A DNA stretch of 64,000 nucleotides from Gymnopus androsaceus JB14 (lineage: Eukaryota; Basidiomycota; Agaricomycetes; Agaricales; Omphalotaceae), in contig ML769413.1 of assembly GCA_009733575.1 (NCBI GenBank), forward strand, positions 262,466-326,465. Reading direction: 5' to 3'. The notes beneath the pieces were generated by a model. That model made no database searches. It had not been told where the DNA came from and worked only from the letters and a program-made list of their open reading frames with translations. Positions 44,457-55,855 of the stretch are shown here, in pieces; the stretch's first letter is position 1; every line of letters begins with the position of its first letter. Made by a program: the position numbers and the translations under genes.

Positions 44457-44865
44457 TGTGAGGTGTCAATCTTTAAGTTTATTATGAGTCACTTGAATTT
44501 AAGCGCTGAAGCACCAAATGAATAAGACAATAATAAGCAGTGAGCAATAAGCACAACAACCATCTATAATAGGTGTATTAAGTACCAAGACTTGAATTAT
44601 GAATAATGAATATAAACAAAGAAGGTAAATATGAGTGTAAGAGGCTAAGATGGTAAAAAATATATTATTTAAATATTTTCTCTATGGTTTTCCAGGGTGC
44701 CCCAGGGACACCCCAGGGATATTCAGGGGCACCTCAGAGATACTTCTCTATCCTCAGGATGCACAGGATTTGGGGGGTTTCTTTAGGGTGCCTGTGGTGC
44801 CTAGACATCCTGGGTGTCCTAGTCACCCTGTGGGTACCTCAGTGCAACCTATATGTCCCTGGGCA
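44447..44865. repeat. A/T-rich spacer then GC-rich CCCAGG repeats
   Basis: 44690-44865 is built of short CCCAGGG/CCTGGG and CAGGATG motifs like those in the foldback element. The frame open across it is low-complexity, not a gene. Confidence 0.45.
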
Positions 44866-45894
44866 CTAGGGAAATTTTCCAGATAATATCCACACCAATT
44901 CAATTGGTGCAGATATTGGGGATGATAAGGTGTTCTTCCACCAGAGGAGGTCTGAGGGCCAGCAATGTGGTGGGCAATGTTGAACAAAAGGAGCCTCATG
45001 GCTTAAATTGGCAATGAACTTCTCTAATTCCACAAGATAGGCTCTCCCGGCTGTCAAAATGAGGCTGACATGTAGCAGCTGACCATAGAGTTTGGCTACC
45101 TGTTCTGCATTGTGCGATTTCCAGCCTTCCCAGCTTGTCAAAGTGCCAAGATATTTCTGTCATTTCTGTATTGGGACTGATACTTGCATGGTATCAAGAT
45201 GCCATTGAAAACCGAAGTAGACTGGATCATAGCAGAAGGGTATGTCCTTGTCAGCTGCCCAGATGTATCCTAGCGGTAAGGTAACATGGTCAATGTCGCA
45301 GAATGCATAGGTGAATTGGGCATCTTGCTTGGATCTTGGTGAGGTACCTGACATATCCTGGATTGGAAAAGTAAAATTGTTGTCAAATTCCTCCCGCTGT
45401 CCACTGGGCAGAGTATGACCCTGATATAACAGGCATCCACCCTTGTAGATAACTCCCCCTGTACTTGCTACCCTGTCCTGGAGTTGTGTCCTTAGCGTGT
45501 TGTATTCTTGGAGGAATTGCTTAAGAATCTGAAACCACAGATGGTCATCAACCCATTTAGTGAGTGGGCCCAATCCTTGTCCCCGACTGATGTCCATTCC
45601 TGCATCCGCAACATGCCCAAAATTACCTGGGGCTGAGCAGAGACCAAACATGTGACATGTCTCTGGTATCAGGACAGTAGCTGTCTTCCCCTACTCGTAC
45701 TACTACACCTGGCCACTGAGAGGGGTGCAGCGGGGCCATGCAGTAAGCTTCTGAGATGTCCTGGACTGCTCCTTGTGATCCTGGGGGTAAGGTCCATATA
45801 AGTCTACATGTATCGGCAAAGGTACCCCATAGACATGGATATAAATTTGAGTCGATATGTGAATTAATGGAACATATTGTAGTGGATAGTGATA

Positions 45895-46085
45895 TGGGTA
45901 AGCCAGGGGACAAAGAAGAAAGTGACAACAAAGAAAGCAATGATAAAGAAGGCAATGACAAAGAAAGTGACAATGGTGAAGAAAGCAACGATGACAACGG
46001 AAGCAGCAATGGCAAAGAAAGTGACGATTGTAAAGGAGGTAACAATAGCAACAATGACAATGGAGACGACAAGAGCGAGATAGGA
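45895..46085. repeat. AAAGAAAGTGACAA-type simple repeat inside RT
   Basis: About 190 bases of imperfect repeats of AAAGAAAGTGAC/AATGATAAAG. On minus it stays in frame and adds a Leu/Ser-rich segment (SLLSSPLSLLLLLPP) of roughly 65 residues between SYPYHP and TTICSINSH. Confidence 0.75.
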
Positions 46086-46318
46086 TGATAAGGGTAAGAT
46101 AAGTTTTGTACTAGTCGGTATTTGCCCGGTTTACCTGCTTTAGGAATTATGGAGAGGGGCAAAGTTTGAAAAGAACCAAGAGCCTCTTCAACTTCTGCGC
46201 GGGAGTATGGTCCTAGCCAATGGCCACGCAATAGTTCCATGGACATTATGTCCTGGAAGGCTCCTTGGTGTTCCTCTATGGATATCTGTTTCTGATTAGG
46301 TGCTGGATTAGGAGGTGT

Positions 46319-46587
46319 ACAGTGACAGCCAGATCAAATCCACACCCCCAGATTACGTCACTGGCGCTTAAGTCCTACTCATAGCAATGTCCAAACAGAA
46401 AAAAAGCTTTTAGGTTTTCTACAGGGCTACCTCCTGTTAGAATGACCCCTACCAAGCATATGCCATTCTTATATACCACAATGTGCAAAAAAAAAAAACA
46501 TGTTTTCAGGGGATAGAAGACTTAAGCACTGGTGACATAACCAGTTTCCAAATCTGGAGGTGTGGATTTGATCTGGCTATCACTATA
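46319..46587. mobile_element. 270-bp MITE inside the RT gene
   Basis: Ends GTGACAGCCAGATCAAATCC and GGATTTGATCTGGCTATCAC are inverted copies. CACTGGCGCTTAAG on the left pairs with CTTAAGCACTGGTG on the right. On minus it separates GIPTITHTF from TPPNPAPNQ, two pieces that are contiguous in the family. Confidence 0.7.
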
Positions 46588-46771
46588 AAGGTGTGAGTAA
46601 TAGTAGGAATACCGGCATCAAAGCCATGTAGAATAGAGTTGATGAGAGTTGGATATTGAGCCATGAGTTGTAGCAAGGAGAGAGCTGTCTGCCAGGACTC
46701 AGCTTGTAGCGGAGTTGAAACACGTAGCTAGTATACTGGCCATCAGGACATCCTTCAGCTGGTTCATTAGG

Positions 46772-47274
46772 TATATTATAATACAGCCCAATAAGTTATC
46801 AGGAGTGTATTATAATACCATAGATAAGTTGTCTATGCAAAAAGGAAATATTGATACAGAGAGAACAAGAGCCTGTGGGAAAAAATGGACACTTTTCCCA
46901 TGCTTGTGTAGGTCACCTGCACCCAACCCTAGCCATACCTTGCATCCTAACCCTAACCTATGTTCACTGTTTGTTTGGCACTGTTTTGATCAGGTCTCTA
47001 TGCCCTAACAAGACCTGATTAAAACAGTACTTATTACTATATTTGGTCATAACCCTAATTTTAGATTAGGGTTAAATGGAGGCACCACTGGAAAGAGGGA
47101 AAAAAATAAGGGGTGTAGCTGTTTCCGTTTTTTCCCATGGCCCCTAGTTCCTAAGATATGGCTCTATCTTATTAAACTATGGTTAGGGTTCATTAGGCAG
47201 TTATAGGCCATCCAAGAACTTATTGGTGGTATTATAATACACTTCCGATAACTTATCAGGCTGTATTATAATAC
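46772..47274. mobile_element. 500-bp inverted-repeat element with TATTATAATAC motifs
   Basis: Terminal inverted repeats of about 60 bases, each with two GTATTATAATAC palindromes separated by CAGCC..ATAAGTTATC..GAGTG. The interior has AACCCTAACC and TTAGGGTT motifs at about 46925-46970, 47040-47075 and 47180-47190. No ORF. It lies at the gag-RT boundary of the retroelement. Confidence 0.7.
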
Positions 47275-47532
47275 AGCTATCTCCTCAGGTGCATCCTTCA
47301 GCGCCATGGGAGGTGCCTGCACAGCCCGAGCATCTGTGCTTCTCTGGATGGCTGTGCTCTGTACAGCCAATTGGGCATTGCCATTCTGCACATAGCTCCA
47401 GGCCCTTGTGGGTGCCTTTGGCGATTTTGAGATATTGTTTGGCGTTCCAGATGCAGATGACATTGCGTTTGCTATTCCAGAGTGTTGATCTCGGACATCG
47501 ACGTATGTCGTGCTTGTCCCACCCAAGACACC
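47275..47532 (-). pseudogene. Retroelement gag, third segment (zinc knuckle)
   Basis: Minus-strand CLGWDKHDIRRC, STLWNSKRNVI, NAKQYLKIAKG and HSHPEKHRCSGC continue directly from QCHR at 49300 once LTR copy A is removed, rebuilding a QCHRCLGWDKH.I..C zinc-knuckle-like motif typical of gag in these elements. The end is cut by the inverted-repeat element at 47274. Confidence 0.6.
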
Positions 47533-47534
47533 GG

Positions 47535-49297
47535 TGATACGCCGATTTTTCGGCTAAGGCTAGAACTGCACAGAACCAATAATCCTAGGTTCTGTTAGTA
47601 ACAAAACACGGTCAATAAGAGAACTATAGTGAGCCCGAGCTGATAGTTAAAATCTACCGAGGACCTATTCTACCCAAGAGGTTGCAGAGTAACGGTACGC
47701 GCAATGGTACCATACTTAACTTTGTGAATGCGCCTCGATCAAAGTCCTATGCGCGGTATGGTGTAGCGAGGCAAGCTTGTTGGATAACAAGTTGCTGACC
47801 GAGGCAGATAAACGAGCCCACATACCAGTTATACTAGGCTAGGTCATCAAAGGATATACCCAAGGGATCGAAGTCTTAACGAGGCATCGCTTCCGCGATC
47901 AGCTCACCGAGGAGTCTAAACGACACTCAAGTTTATTAAATGAAGCAAGGTGGACCGAGATGGGGAAGTACCCTAATGGGTGCCCTCAAAGTTGACGCTC
48001 GCTGGAAAGCGCCCAGGCATATAGCTGCGGCAGTCCAACGCGGCCACATGACCCACTTGCTGTAGCTAATTCTAGAGCACGGAAGGACCAAGGAGTATTT
48101 CTATCCGAGCCTCAGCGTTTTACCGAGATCCATATGCTACCAGGCATCTAGACTCGAGACCACGCGGAACTAGAGATAATAACCAGTCTCCCATTGGCAA
48201 GGAAAAACATAGAAATACTTCCGAGGGCTGTTCTGCTAAAGGAGCTGGCGAGCCTTGTAAAAAAGGCAAATGACTCGAGTCAATTCAGACCAAAATCCCA
48301 AAAGTCGACCCAATCGAGGAAGACAAACGAACGAGGCAGGAAAACGTCGAGGCAAAACCATAGTATACACGCATATATGGACATTATTTATCTTTTCTAT
48401 TTTACTTACTCTGTTTCATCCTGTCTCGCTCAGTTTCTCTCATTTTCCTATTTTCATATATCTCGCTCAGTATATAAGGGTAGCTATTCTATCTCGGAAT
48501 GACAAGTTAGACTTGATACCTGAAACGCAGTTCTATCTTAGGACCTGTAGTGATTCGTACACGCTCAGACGCGTCTGCATCGTCCTCTACAACCTTTGAA
48601 ACGGGTGGCCTTCTTGTAACCTCGATAATACTGAGGCTGTTCATTCTACTTCCGGGCTATTAAGTCGAGCATTCCTGGTTTTCATCTCGAAGAGAGGTCA
48701 CATCAGTCTTAGGACTGCAGGTGGAGCCTAACGTGCACACCTCGACAAGCCCATTGTTGATTAGGAAAGGTCTTGGACCCAACTGTCGGCTTGGTCTAGT
48801 TTTAGGGAGGAAGCTTCTCGGAGTGTTACCTAGCTTTACCAACAGATTCTACCCCTTGCCCGCTCTTCACTGAGTGTGTTAAAAACGCCTACTCGAGTGA
48901 CTTGTGCAGCGGTCATATAAGCTTGTTAGGTAACTCGCGGGAATCCCTGAGAGTTGGAGTATCATTGCGCGGCGACGTAAAGGCTCCCGAGATACGCAAA
49001 GTCGTTTGTTGAGTCGGCGTACTTGACCCATGCTTTGGTGTTTGCTTTCCCCTCGATTAGTTCAGCGCGTCGTCGTACGTTAGTTGGCTTTTCAAAACCT
49101 CCCTCCAAATATAAAACCTTGTTCATTGCGCACTATCTGTGTCAACTGTCAAGTGCTTTTCTCTTCAAATCAATTAGTAGTCGAGGGAACCTTTGACAAC
49201 CTCCTTCCTTGCATTAAATTAAACCTTTTGGATTATATCTGATTGGGGTGATTGTTGTTTAGTTGGTTTTCATACCCAGCACATATCTAACTCATCA
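47535..49297 (+). mobile_element. Probable solo LTR, copy A (1,763 bp)
   Basis: TG..CA ends (TGATACGCCGATTTTTCGG.. to ..AACTCATCA) with a 4-bp target duplication CCGG at 47531-47534 and 49298-49301. An internal promoter-like TATATAAGGG at 48471 fits the U3/R boundary of an LTR. Almost identical to copy B. No gag or pol lies between copies, so this is called a solo LTR. It interrupts the gag gene of the DIRS-like element. Confidence 0.75.
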
Positions 49298-49301
49298 CCG
49301 G

Positions 49302-50441
49302 TGGCATTGGAGAAGTTGTAGCTGGTCTCCTTCCTGAAAGGACTTCTGAAAGTCAGTAGCAGCAGTGTTCATGGTTGTTTTCTGTTTATGTGGCGAGGTC
49401 AATGGGTAGGGATCTGATGGATTTTGGTTTGCATCTTTGCTTGAGCACTGGGCACTGGAGTGAGGTTGTGTGGTTGTCAACAATTGGAGTAGGTGCATCT
49501 GCTGCTTTAGTTGCATGGTTGCCACATTCAGTTCTGTGGTTTTGTGAGTTTAGCGTATGGTTGAAAGTAGCAATCATAGCCGATTGTTGCATAGCATAGG
49601 TAGCAGTAGTAGCATTGTCATACATAGCGGTCGTAGCATTTGGGAGTGTAGCAGTAGCATTGTGGTCCATGGTGATGAGGAAAAGGAGATTGCATTAGTG
49701 GTGATATTATTTTCAATTTTTAAAGTGGACTGACCGTTTATTGCTTTTGCATTGATTTGTTTCTGGATCTCCCTTCGACTCTCATCCAGCACTCTCTCTG
49801 CAATGACTGAGAGGTCAAACGGTTCTCCTCTCTCATTCTGCTTGTACCAGCTTTGCCGCATCTCACTATGATAGTGGGCCATTACTTGGTTCCCATTGTC
49901 CTCGTGTAGCTCTGGGTGCATATCCATGTTAGCATAGAATCTGGCAAACATGGTAATGAATTTTGGCGGGTAGTTTCCTAGGTGGGAGAGCAGCAAGGTA
50001 GGAGCTTTTGGCCAGTAAGACCTGAGCCCATGATAGCTTTGTGTCTGGGATGGCATTGGCGGAGGCGTGGGTCAAGTGGGTTCCAAGGAAAGTGAGCCCC
50101 AATTTGTCATCTGTGGCTAGTTGGAAACAGTTGAGTGTTGAGTGTGTCATGGTTTCGTTCCTTGGCTTCCTTCAAGGCTTCTGGAAGAAAGTACCAGAGG
50201 GGAACAAACTTGAGCTATGATTAGCTTCCTCGCATGGGGGTGAATCTGCTGCTGGATCAATTTGGCTCCAACCCCTTCAATGAAATTGTACAGAGGCACT
50301 TGTTTCTTCTCTACTATTTCCTTGGCCATCTCCCCTTCTTGCTGTCTCTGCTCTTCCTCCCTCAGCCTCTGTGTCTCTTCCTCCCTTTGTCTCTCTTGCT
50401 CTGCCCGCTCTTCATCTGCCCGGAGCTGTGCCTTGTACTGT
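49302..50441 (-). pseudogene. Retroelement gag, second segment
   Basis: Minus strand from 50441: YKAQLRADEERAEQERQREEE (coiled coil, highly charged), MAKEIVEKKQVPLYNFIEGVGA, then LGNYPPKFITMFARFYANMDMHPE and MAHYHSEMRQSWYKQNERGEPFDLSVIAERVLDE, followed by an N/T/A-rich spacer and LQLLQCHR at the LTR junction. Several shifts and stops. The FARF...MHPE...YH...R..WY pattern is that of gag-like proteins in mushroom retroelements. Confidence 0.6.
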
Positions 50442-53238
50442 TGATACGCTGATTTTTCAGCTAAAGCTGAAACTGTACAGAATTGATAATCCTAGATTCT
50501 ATATTATACTCAATATGGTTATACCGAGAACTATAGTGAGCCCAAGCTGATAGTTGAAGTCTATTGAGAGTCTATTGTACTCTAGAGATTGCAGAGTGAT
50601 GGTATGCATTAATGGTATCTCACTTAATTTTGTGAATGCATCTCATTCCAAGTCCTATGCTATTGTATGGTGTAGCAAGTCAAGCTCGGCGGATACCAAG
50701 TTGATGAGCAAGGCTATTCCGAAGCCCACATATAATTATTACTAGGCTAGACAATCAAAAGACATACCCAAGGGATTGAAGTTTCTGAGGCAGCACTTGG
50801 TGCAGCTCAACAAGTTGGTTATACAAAATTTACAATGTTACTCTGCCGAGATGAAAACTCTTGACCAGATGAAAGCTTGCCTAGGCAATCTCATTGCAGA
50901 ATGTCCGGTAACTCCGGCCCGGAGCTGCTGCAATGAATGGAAACAATCCTGCAATGTCATAAGTCTCTTGACCGAAGATAATAAAAGCAACATGGATGAC
51001 AGAATCATCTAGGCAAGCTAAACTCTCTGAGACCAAATATTGTACTAGCTGGATGCCCAAGGCTCCGTTAGGACTCCAAGGCAAGTGTAATTGATGGTGT
51101 GTTTTTGGGTTGCACATTGCTAGAGGGTGCCAAGGTATACCTGCCATGGCATCACCAATGTGGCCACCCATCAAGAACCATTCATGGAACAGTTCGCCTT
51201 TGTCTTGATATGGGTGACCGCTTATCAGGGATGATAATGTGAGTATCAATGTGGGCAATAATATAGGATATCAGGGATATAATCACTGAGTTAACAATGA
51301 CAAGCAATAGTATGAGTCATAATATGGGTCATAAAATGGGCATTAATCTATATATGTCAGCCGGGATTGAACTTTGGATAGACACAGTTTGTGATCCGGG
51401 ATGGTGCATCGGGTACACAGGTTGTGATCTGGGATGTTACTTCAGGTACACAAGTTAAACAGACTAGGGATTGTGCATCTAGCCAGAGTGGGTCCAAATA
51501 CAAAGGTAGTTAACAACAAAATATCAAGACTAGGGAATCAGAACTGTATCTAGGGTCTTTATATACTGTACTTACATTGAGTCAAAGCAAGTCATAGTGT
51601 TCCGGATCCGGAAATAAGTCAGTATGACTCAGGATCAGGTACCAGAAATAAGTCAGCATGACTCAGGATTAGGTACCGGAGATGAGTCATATGACTTAGG
51701 AATAACTTGGAAAGACCAGGAAAAAGCTGGAAACAAATAGATAAGTAAAGTATATGTGCATATATGCACAAGTAAGTAAGGGAATATGTGAAAGAAGTGG
51801 AAAAGTGAATATATATGTGATTGGCAAGAACACAGTTCTTGACACTACCTGATCAACCTCATTGCAATCACTCTCAGAGCAAGGAATGACTAGGAATAAT
51901 TCCTGTCCGAGCTTCAGTATTGTTCTGAGATCCATGTGCTACAAGGCATCTAGGCTTGAGTCCACACGGAACTAGGCATAATGTCTAGCTCGCTATTGGC
52001 AAGGCAAAGATGGATATACTTCCAAGGGCTGTTCATGGAATGTTTTTGAACACCATAGAACTTCACTGAGTCATAAATTTGGAGGACCTGCACAGTTTCC
52101 AAGGCAAAAGAAAGTGACTCAAGTTCATCTAGAACCAAATTCCAAGCATTGTCATTCCGAGTTATGGATTTCCCCAAGATTAGGTATGCCGAGATGATTT
52201 ATTGAGGAAGATTATTTATTATTTTACATTTATGGACATGTCTCAATCTCTTTCATATTATTTCTTTGTTTTAGTATTTTTCCAAGATGTACCAGTATAT
52301 AATGGTAGCTACATTCTATGTGGCAATCCAAGTTAGACTTGATACCTGAAACGCAGTTCTATCTTAGGACCTGTAGTGATCTGTACACACTCAGACGCAT
52401 CTGCATTGTCCTCTACAACCTTTGAAACAGGTGGCCTTCTTGTAACCTCGATAATACTGAGGCAATTCATTCTACTTCCTGGCTATTAAGTTGAGCATTC
52501 CTGGTTTTCATCTCAGAGAAAGGTCACATCAGTCTTAGGACTGCAGGTGGAGCCTAATGTGCACATCTTGACAAGCCCATTGTTGATTAGGAAGGTCTTG
52601 GACCTAAGTGTCGGCTTGGTGTAGTTTTATTCCAGAAGCTCCTTGGAGTGTTAGCTAGCTTACCAACAGATTCTACCCCTTGCCTGCTCTTCACTGAGTG
52701 TGTTAAAAATGCCTACTTGAGTGACTTGTGCAGTGGTCATATAAGCTTGTTAGGTAACTTGCAAGATTCCCTGAGAGTTGGAGTATCATTGTGCGGCAAC
52801 GTAAAGGCTCCTGATTCATGCTAAGTTGTTTGTTGAGTCAGCGTACTTGACCTGTGCTTGGGTGTTTCACCTTGGATATACAAAGTTGTTTGTTGAGTCG
52901 GTGTACTTGACCCATGCCTTGGTGTTCATGCAGATACGCAAAGTTGTTTGTTGAGTTGGCATACTTGACCCGTGCTCTGGTGTTTAGTTTTCCCCCTCAA
53001 TTAGTTCAGCATGTCGTTGTACATTAGTTGGCTTTTCACAACCTTCCTCCAATACAAACTTTGTTCATTTGCACTGCCTGTGCCTCTGTTGAGTGCTTTT
53101 TCTCTATGAATCAAATAGTAGTTGAGGGAACCTTTGACAACTTCCTTCCTTGCATTAAATTAAACCTTTCGGATTGAATCTGATTGGGGTGATTATTGTT
53201 TGGTTGGTTTTCATACCTAGCATAAATCTAACTCATCA
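50442..53238 (+). mobile_element. Probable solo LTR, copy C (older, with insert)
   Basis: Same TGATACG start and ACTCATCA end as copy A. Compared with A it has many CG-to-TG or CA changes and three copies of the 60-bp unit (52815-52985). It carries about 1.1 kb of extra sequence from roughly 50790 to 51880. The flanks CTGT (50438) and ATGT (53239) are a near-match 4-bp duplication. It interrupts gag. Confidence 0.7.
50790..51880. repeat. Unclassified insertion inside LTR copy C
   Basis: Not present in copies A, B or D. Contains direct repeats: GTGATCCGGGATG.../GTGATCTGGGATG... near 51390-51440 and three units of AATAAGTCAG.ATGACTCAGGAT near 51610-51690. A 125-residue minus-strand ORF (50881-51258) has no recognised motif. 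Confidence 0.45.
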
Positions 53239-53340
53239 ATGTGCTCTGAGTGGAGCATTAGCAGCCTCCCAGTCATCCTGAAGCTTCTAGATAGCCTGTT
53301 TGTTGCTTGTGACTTCAGGGAGGTTGGCAGATGAGACCAT
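53239..53340 (-). pseudogene. Retroelement gag, first segment (start)
   Basis: ATG at 53340 (MVSSANLPEVTSNKQAI), one stop, then KLQDDWEAANAPLRAH directly at the LTR-C junction; the coiled coil QYKAQLRADEE resumes on the other side. Confidence 0.5.
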
Positions 53341-55135
53341 TGCATCTTGAATCAGGTCATATGCTGCATTGGCGAAGTCCGGACAGCAAATTCACCTCAG
53401 GTCATATTCTAGTCATTCTTGTTCAGCCATTGTGTTTGAAGGAGTGTGTAGAAAGGTGAAATTAAGAGTAATTAAAGAAAGGTTCTCCTATGCTACCAAC
53501 GCTACCAAGAGACTGACTCCTGATGAACGTGATAGCAGTAGGAAGCAAAAGGTACCAGTGCATCATGTGTATGTCCAAAGACCTCCATTTTCTCAATTTG
53601 GTTCTTATTTAGCAAACCACAATTCCCAACTACCTCAATTCATACATATGTTACAGAAATTATCTGCGTGTGCCACTGATGCAACATATTGACTACGCTG
53701 CTCTCAATCTCCTCATTGGTCGGGCATCTCTGGGAGATGAGCTGCTAGCTACTCTTCCGGGACAATTGAATGTCCTGGTCAAAGGGACATCTGAATGAAT
53801 TTGCTTGCCTGGCGCTTGCTAGATTCCACATGTTGGATAAGCAGTGGGGGCTGTTATTTATTGGGGACAGTATTCATTACAGTGCTTTTTGTTAGCCTGC
53901 AGAATACAAAAATAAAAAAAAGTTGAGTGTCTACTTTGGCATAAGCAGCCAAGTGGCTCCAGTGGCACTGTGCTGAAAGCCCGCCAGGGTTTGGCGGATG
54001 TATTTCTCATGAAGCGAGGCTAAGCCAATGTGTTTCTCGTGGAGCGAGTGCCATGTGTTTCTTGCAAAGTGAGAGTCAATCAATGTATTCTTGCAAAGCG
54101 ATCCCTGTGTTTTTCACAAAGAAATTTGTGTTTCTTGGAAGGCCTGAATTCAAGTGGAGCCATGTTAATGTTTGCAAAGCATCATGAACGACTTGCTGTG
54201 ACTTCTCTCTGCTCATTGGACAAAACTGAGGATACATTTGGAAAGTTCATTCTTTGGGGTACTGATAAAGGTACAATGAGTATGCTGTATACGAGGCACA
54301 AAAATGTATGCTGTGAGACCAAATGCAAGGAAGTGAACAATGGATGTCTAGTTATACAAATGAAGAAGCACAATGATACTGAAAGGAGCAAATGCAATTA
54401 AGTGTGAGTGTGACAAGACAAGGAGAGACTGCAAGTGAGTGCAAGAGTGATCTTTGATTTATGCAAATGAGAAAAAACGACATCATGGTTGAGCCTGGAA
54501 AAGCAAAAGAAACTTTGGTGGAGGGTTTAGAAGTATACGCTGCTGTGAAGAAACTGAACACAGACCTAGATTGAGCCCACCCAATTTTGCCTCTCGCCAC
54601 GGTTACCATTCATGATGACTGCATAACTGTGGATTTGAATGCAGGTTTTGGCACTCTCACTCGTTTGCTCCCATTGGAGATGTCGGTTGATATCTTTGAG
54701 GGGCAATTACTGGTTTTGGACAGCCAAATATGTTGTGAGCTGAAGGCTCAAGGTAGATGTGAAAGAGTCGTTATCTTCTCTGTCGGATATCATATGTGAG
54801 GAGATAAACAGCACTTTCTCAGTTTCCGCCATAAACCCTATTCCTGAAAAGGCAATAGTCTGGCAGAACATTCTTATCTGTTCCAACATGTGCCTGCCAC
54901 TCGCCTATCTAAGTGCTCAGTCAGACTTAGAAGCAAAACACCGGTCCAGCAATGACATTCAGGACTACAATGAATGACTGAACAACAAAAAAACAAACTA
55001 TATTACCAAATGAATAAAGTGGGAATACATACAGCAATGAAGAGAAGATTACAATACGAAGTCGCGAGACTGTACATAGGATATCCAGTCCATAGTGAGG
55101 AATGCTCCAGCTGCTCTTCCTCCGGCATGGCTCAC
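53341..55135. other. Repeat-like DNA without an identified gene
   Basis: Open frames at 53369-53692 (KQKVPVHHVYVQRPPFSQFG) and 54030-54401 have no recognised domain. Degenerate repeats of GTTTCTC..GGAGCGAG / GCAAAG occur near 54000-54130. TTTATTGGGGACAGT at 53855 resembles the 3' end of the kinase part (41098). Confidence 0.4.
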
Positions 55136-55480
55136 CAGATTTTGTAGTGAAGATAAAAGGCATCAGGGTTCCAAGCATGCCCAAACTCCATCTCAAAGCA
55201 TCTTTGCAGCAAAAGTGATGAGGATGCATCATCAAAGATGACAATGAATCCTTCCAATAGCCAAGCAATGGTCAGACCTGCAGGCCATGACAATACTGGA
55301 CCAGTCTTCTCTCCAACTCGCCAAAGCTCAATCACCTTTGAATCCTCCTAATGTTGTAACCACTTTAAGAACTCCTCCCAAGTATTCCATCTCACTGTAT
55401 TTGGGTTGGCGTGAATCATACTCAAAGCTGCCATAAGATATAGATGGTGGTGCAGGAGTGAAAGGAAGAGTCGAGACAAA
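55136..55480 (-). pseudogene. Unidentified coding relic
   Basis: Minus strand HHHLYLMAALSMIHANPNTV, WEEFLKWLQH, a TAG, then EDSKVIELWRVGEKTGPVLSW and FIVIFDDASSSLLLQRC up to a stop at about 55135. Amino-acid use is protein-like on both sides of the stop, so this looks like a decayed gene piece. Family unknown. Confidence 0.3.
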
Positions 55481-55855
55481 AGCTAGATGGATTTTCAGGG
55501 ACCGCAGGACTTGTCACAGAGGGATCAAGTTGGAACTTGAGCTGTATTATTATAGGGCGAGTCAAGGTAGCACGAATAAGGTAGTAATAAAGTTGCAAGG
55601 TATGGGATTACAGGCAGGTGACAGCGGTGAAGAAATGGCAAATGCCATGCAAAGATACCACGCAAGCTCATAGATAAGAATGTTCTGCCAGAATATTTCC
55701 TTTCCGGGAATAGGGTTTATGGCGGTATCTCAAAAGTGATAAACAGCTGGAGTGCCGCTTATGCCGAAGTAGGTGCTCAACTTTTTTATTTATTTTTGCA
55801 TTAGTCTCTACGGATCCTTTGGTCCGAGATGGCTGTGCCATATGTAGTTTCAAAA

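Larger units (their letters stand above)
44866..46740 (-). pseudogene. Reverse transcriptase of a DIRS-like (tyrosine recombinase) retroelement
   Basis: Order on minus: AESWQTALSLLQLMAQYPTL, SILHGFDAGIPTITHTF (46600-46720), a MITE insertion, TPPNPAPNQKQ, MSMELLRGHWLGPYSRAEVEEALGSFQTLPLSIIPKAGKPGKYRLVQNLSYP, a low-complexity insertion, ICSINSHIDSNLYPCLWGTF, LPPGSQGAVQDISEAYCMAPLHPSQWPG, a shift near 45650, FGLCSAPGNFGHVADAGMD, the RT active site KWVDDHLWF, then PVYFGFQWHLD, WEGWKSHNAEQVAKLYGQLLH and LLWWKNTLSS. The RNase H part is truncated. The GH..GPF....E.E...G.FQ..PLS..PK and VDDH motifs are those of the mushroom DIRS-like family. Not functional. Confidence 0.7.

Noticed and set aside
45756..46088. 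Plus-strand Glu/Asn/Asp-rich protein
   Set aside because: Arises from a simple repeat within a reverse transcriptase read on the other strand.
48194..48502. 102-residue ORF repeated at 58146
   Set aside because: Lies inside LTR copies A and B, lacks an ATG and spans the LTR TATA box; conserved because the copies are young, not because it codes.
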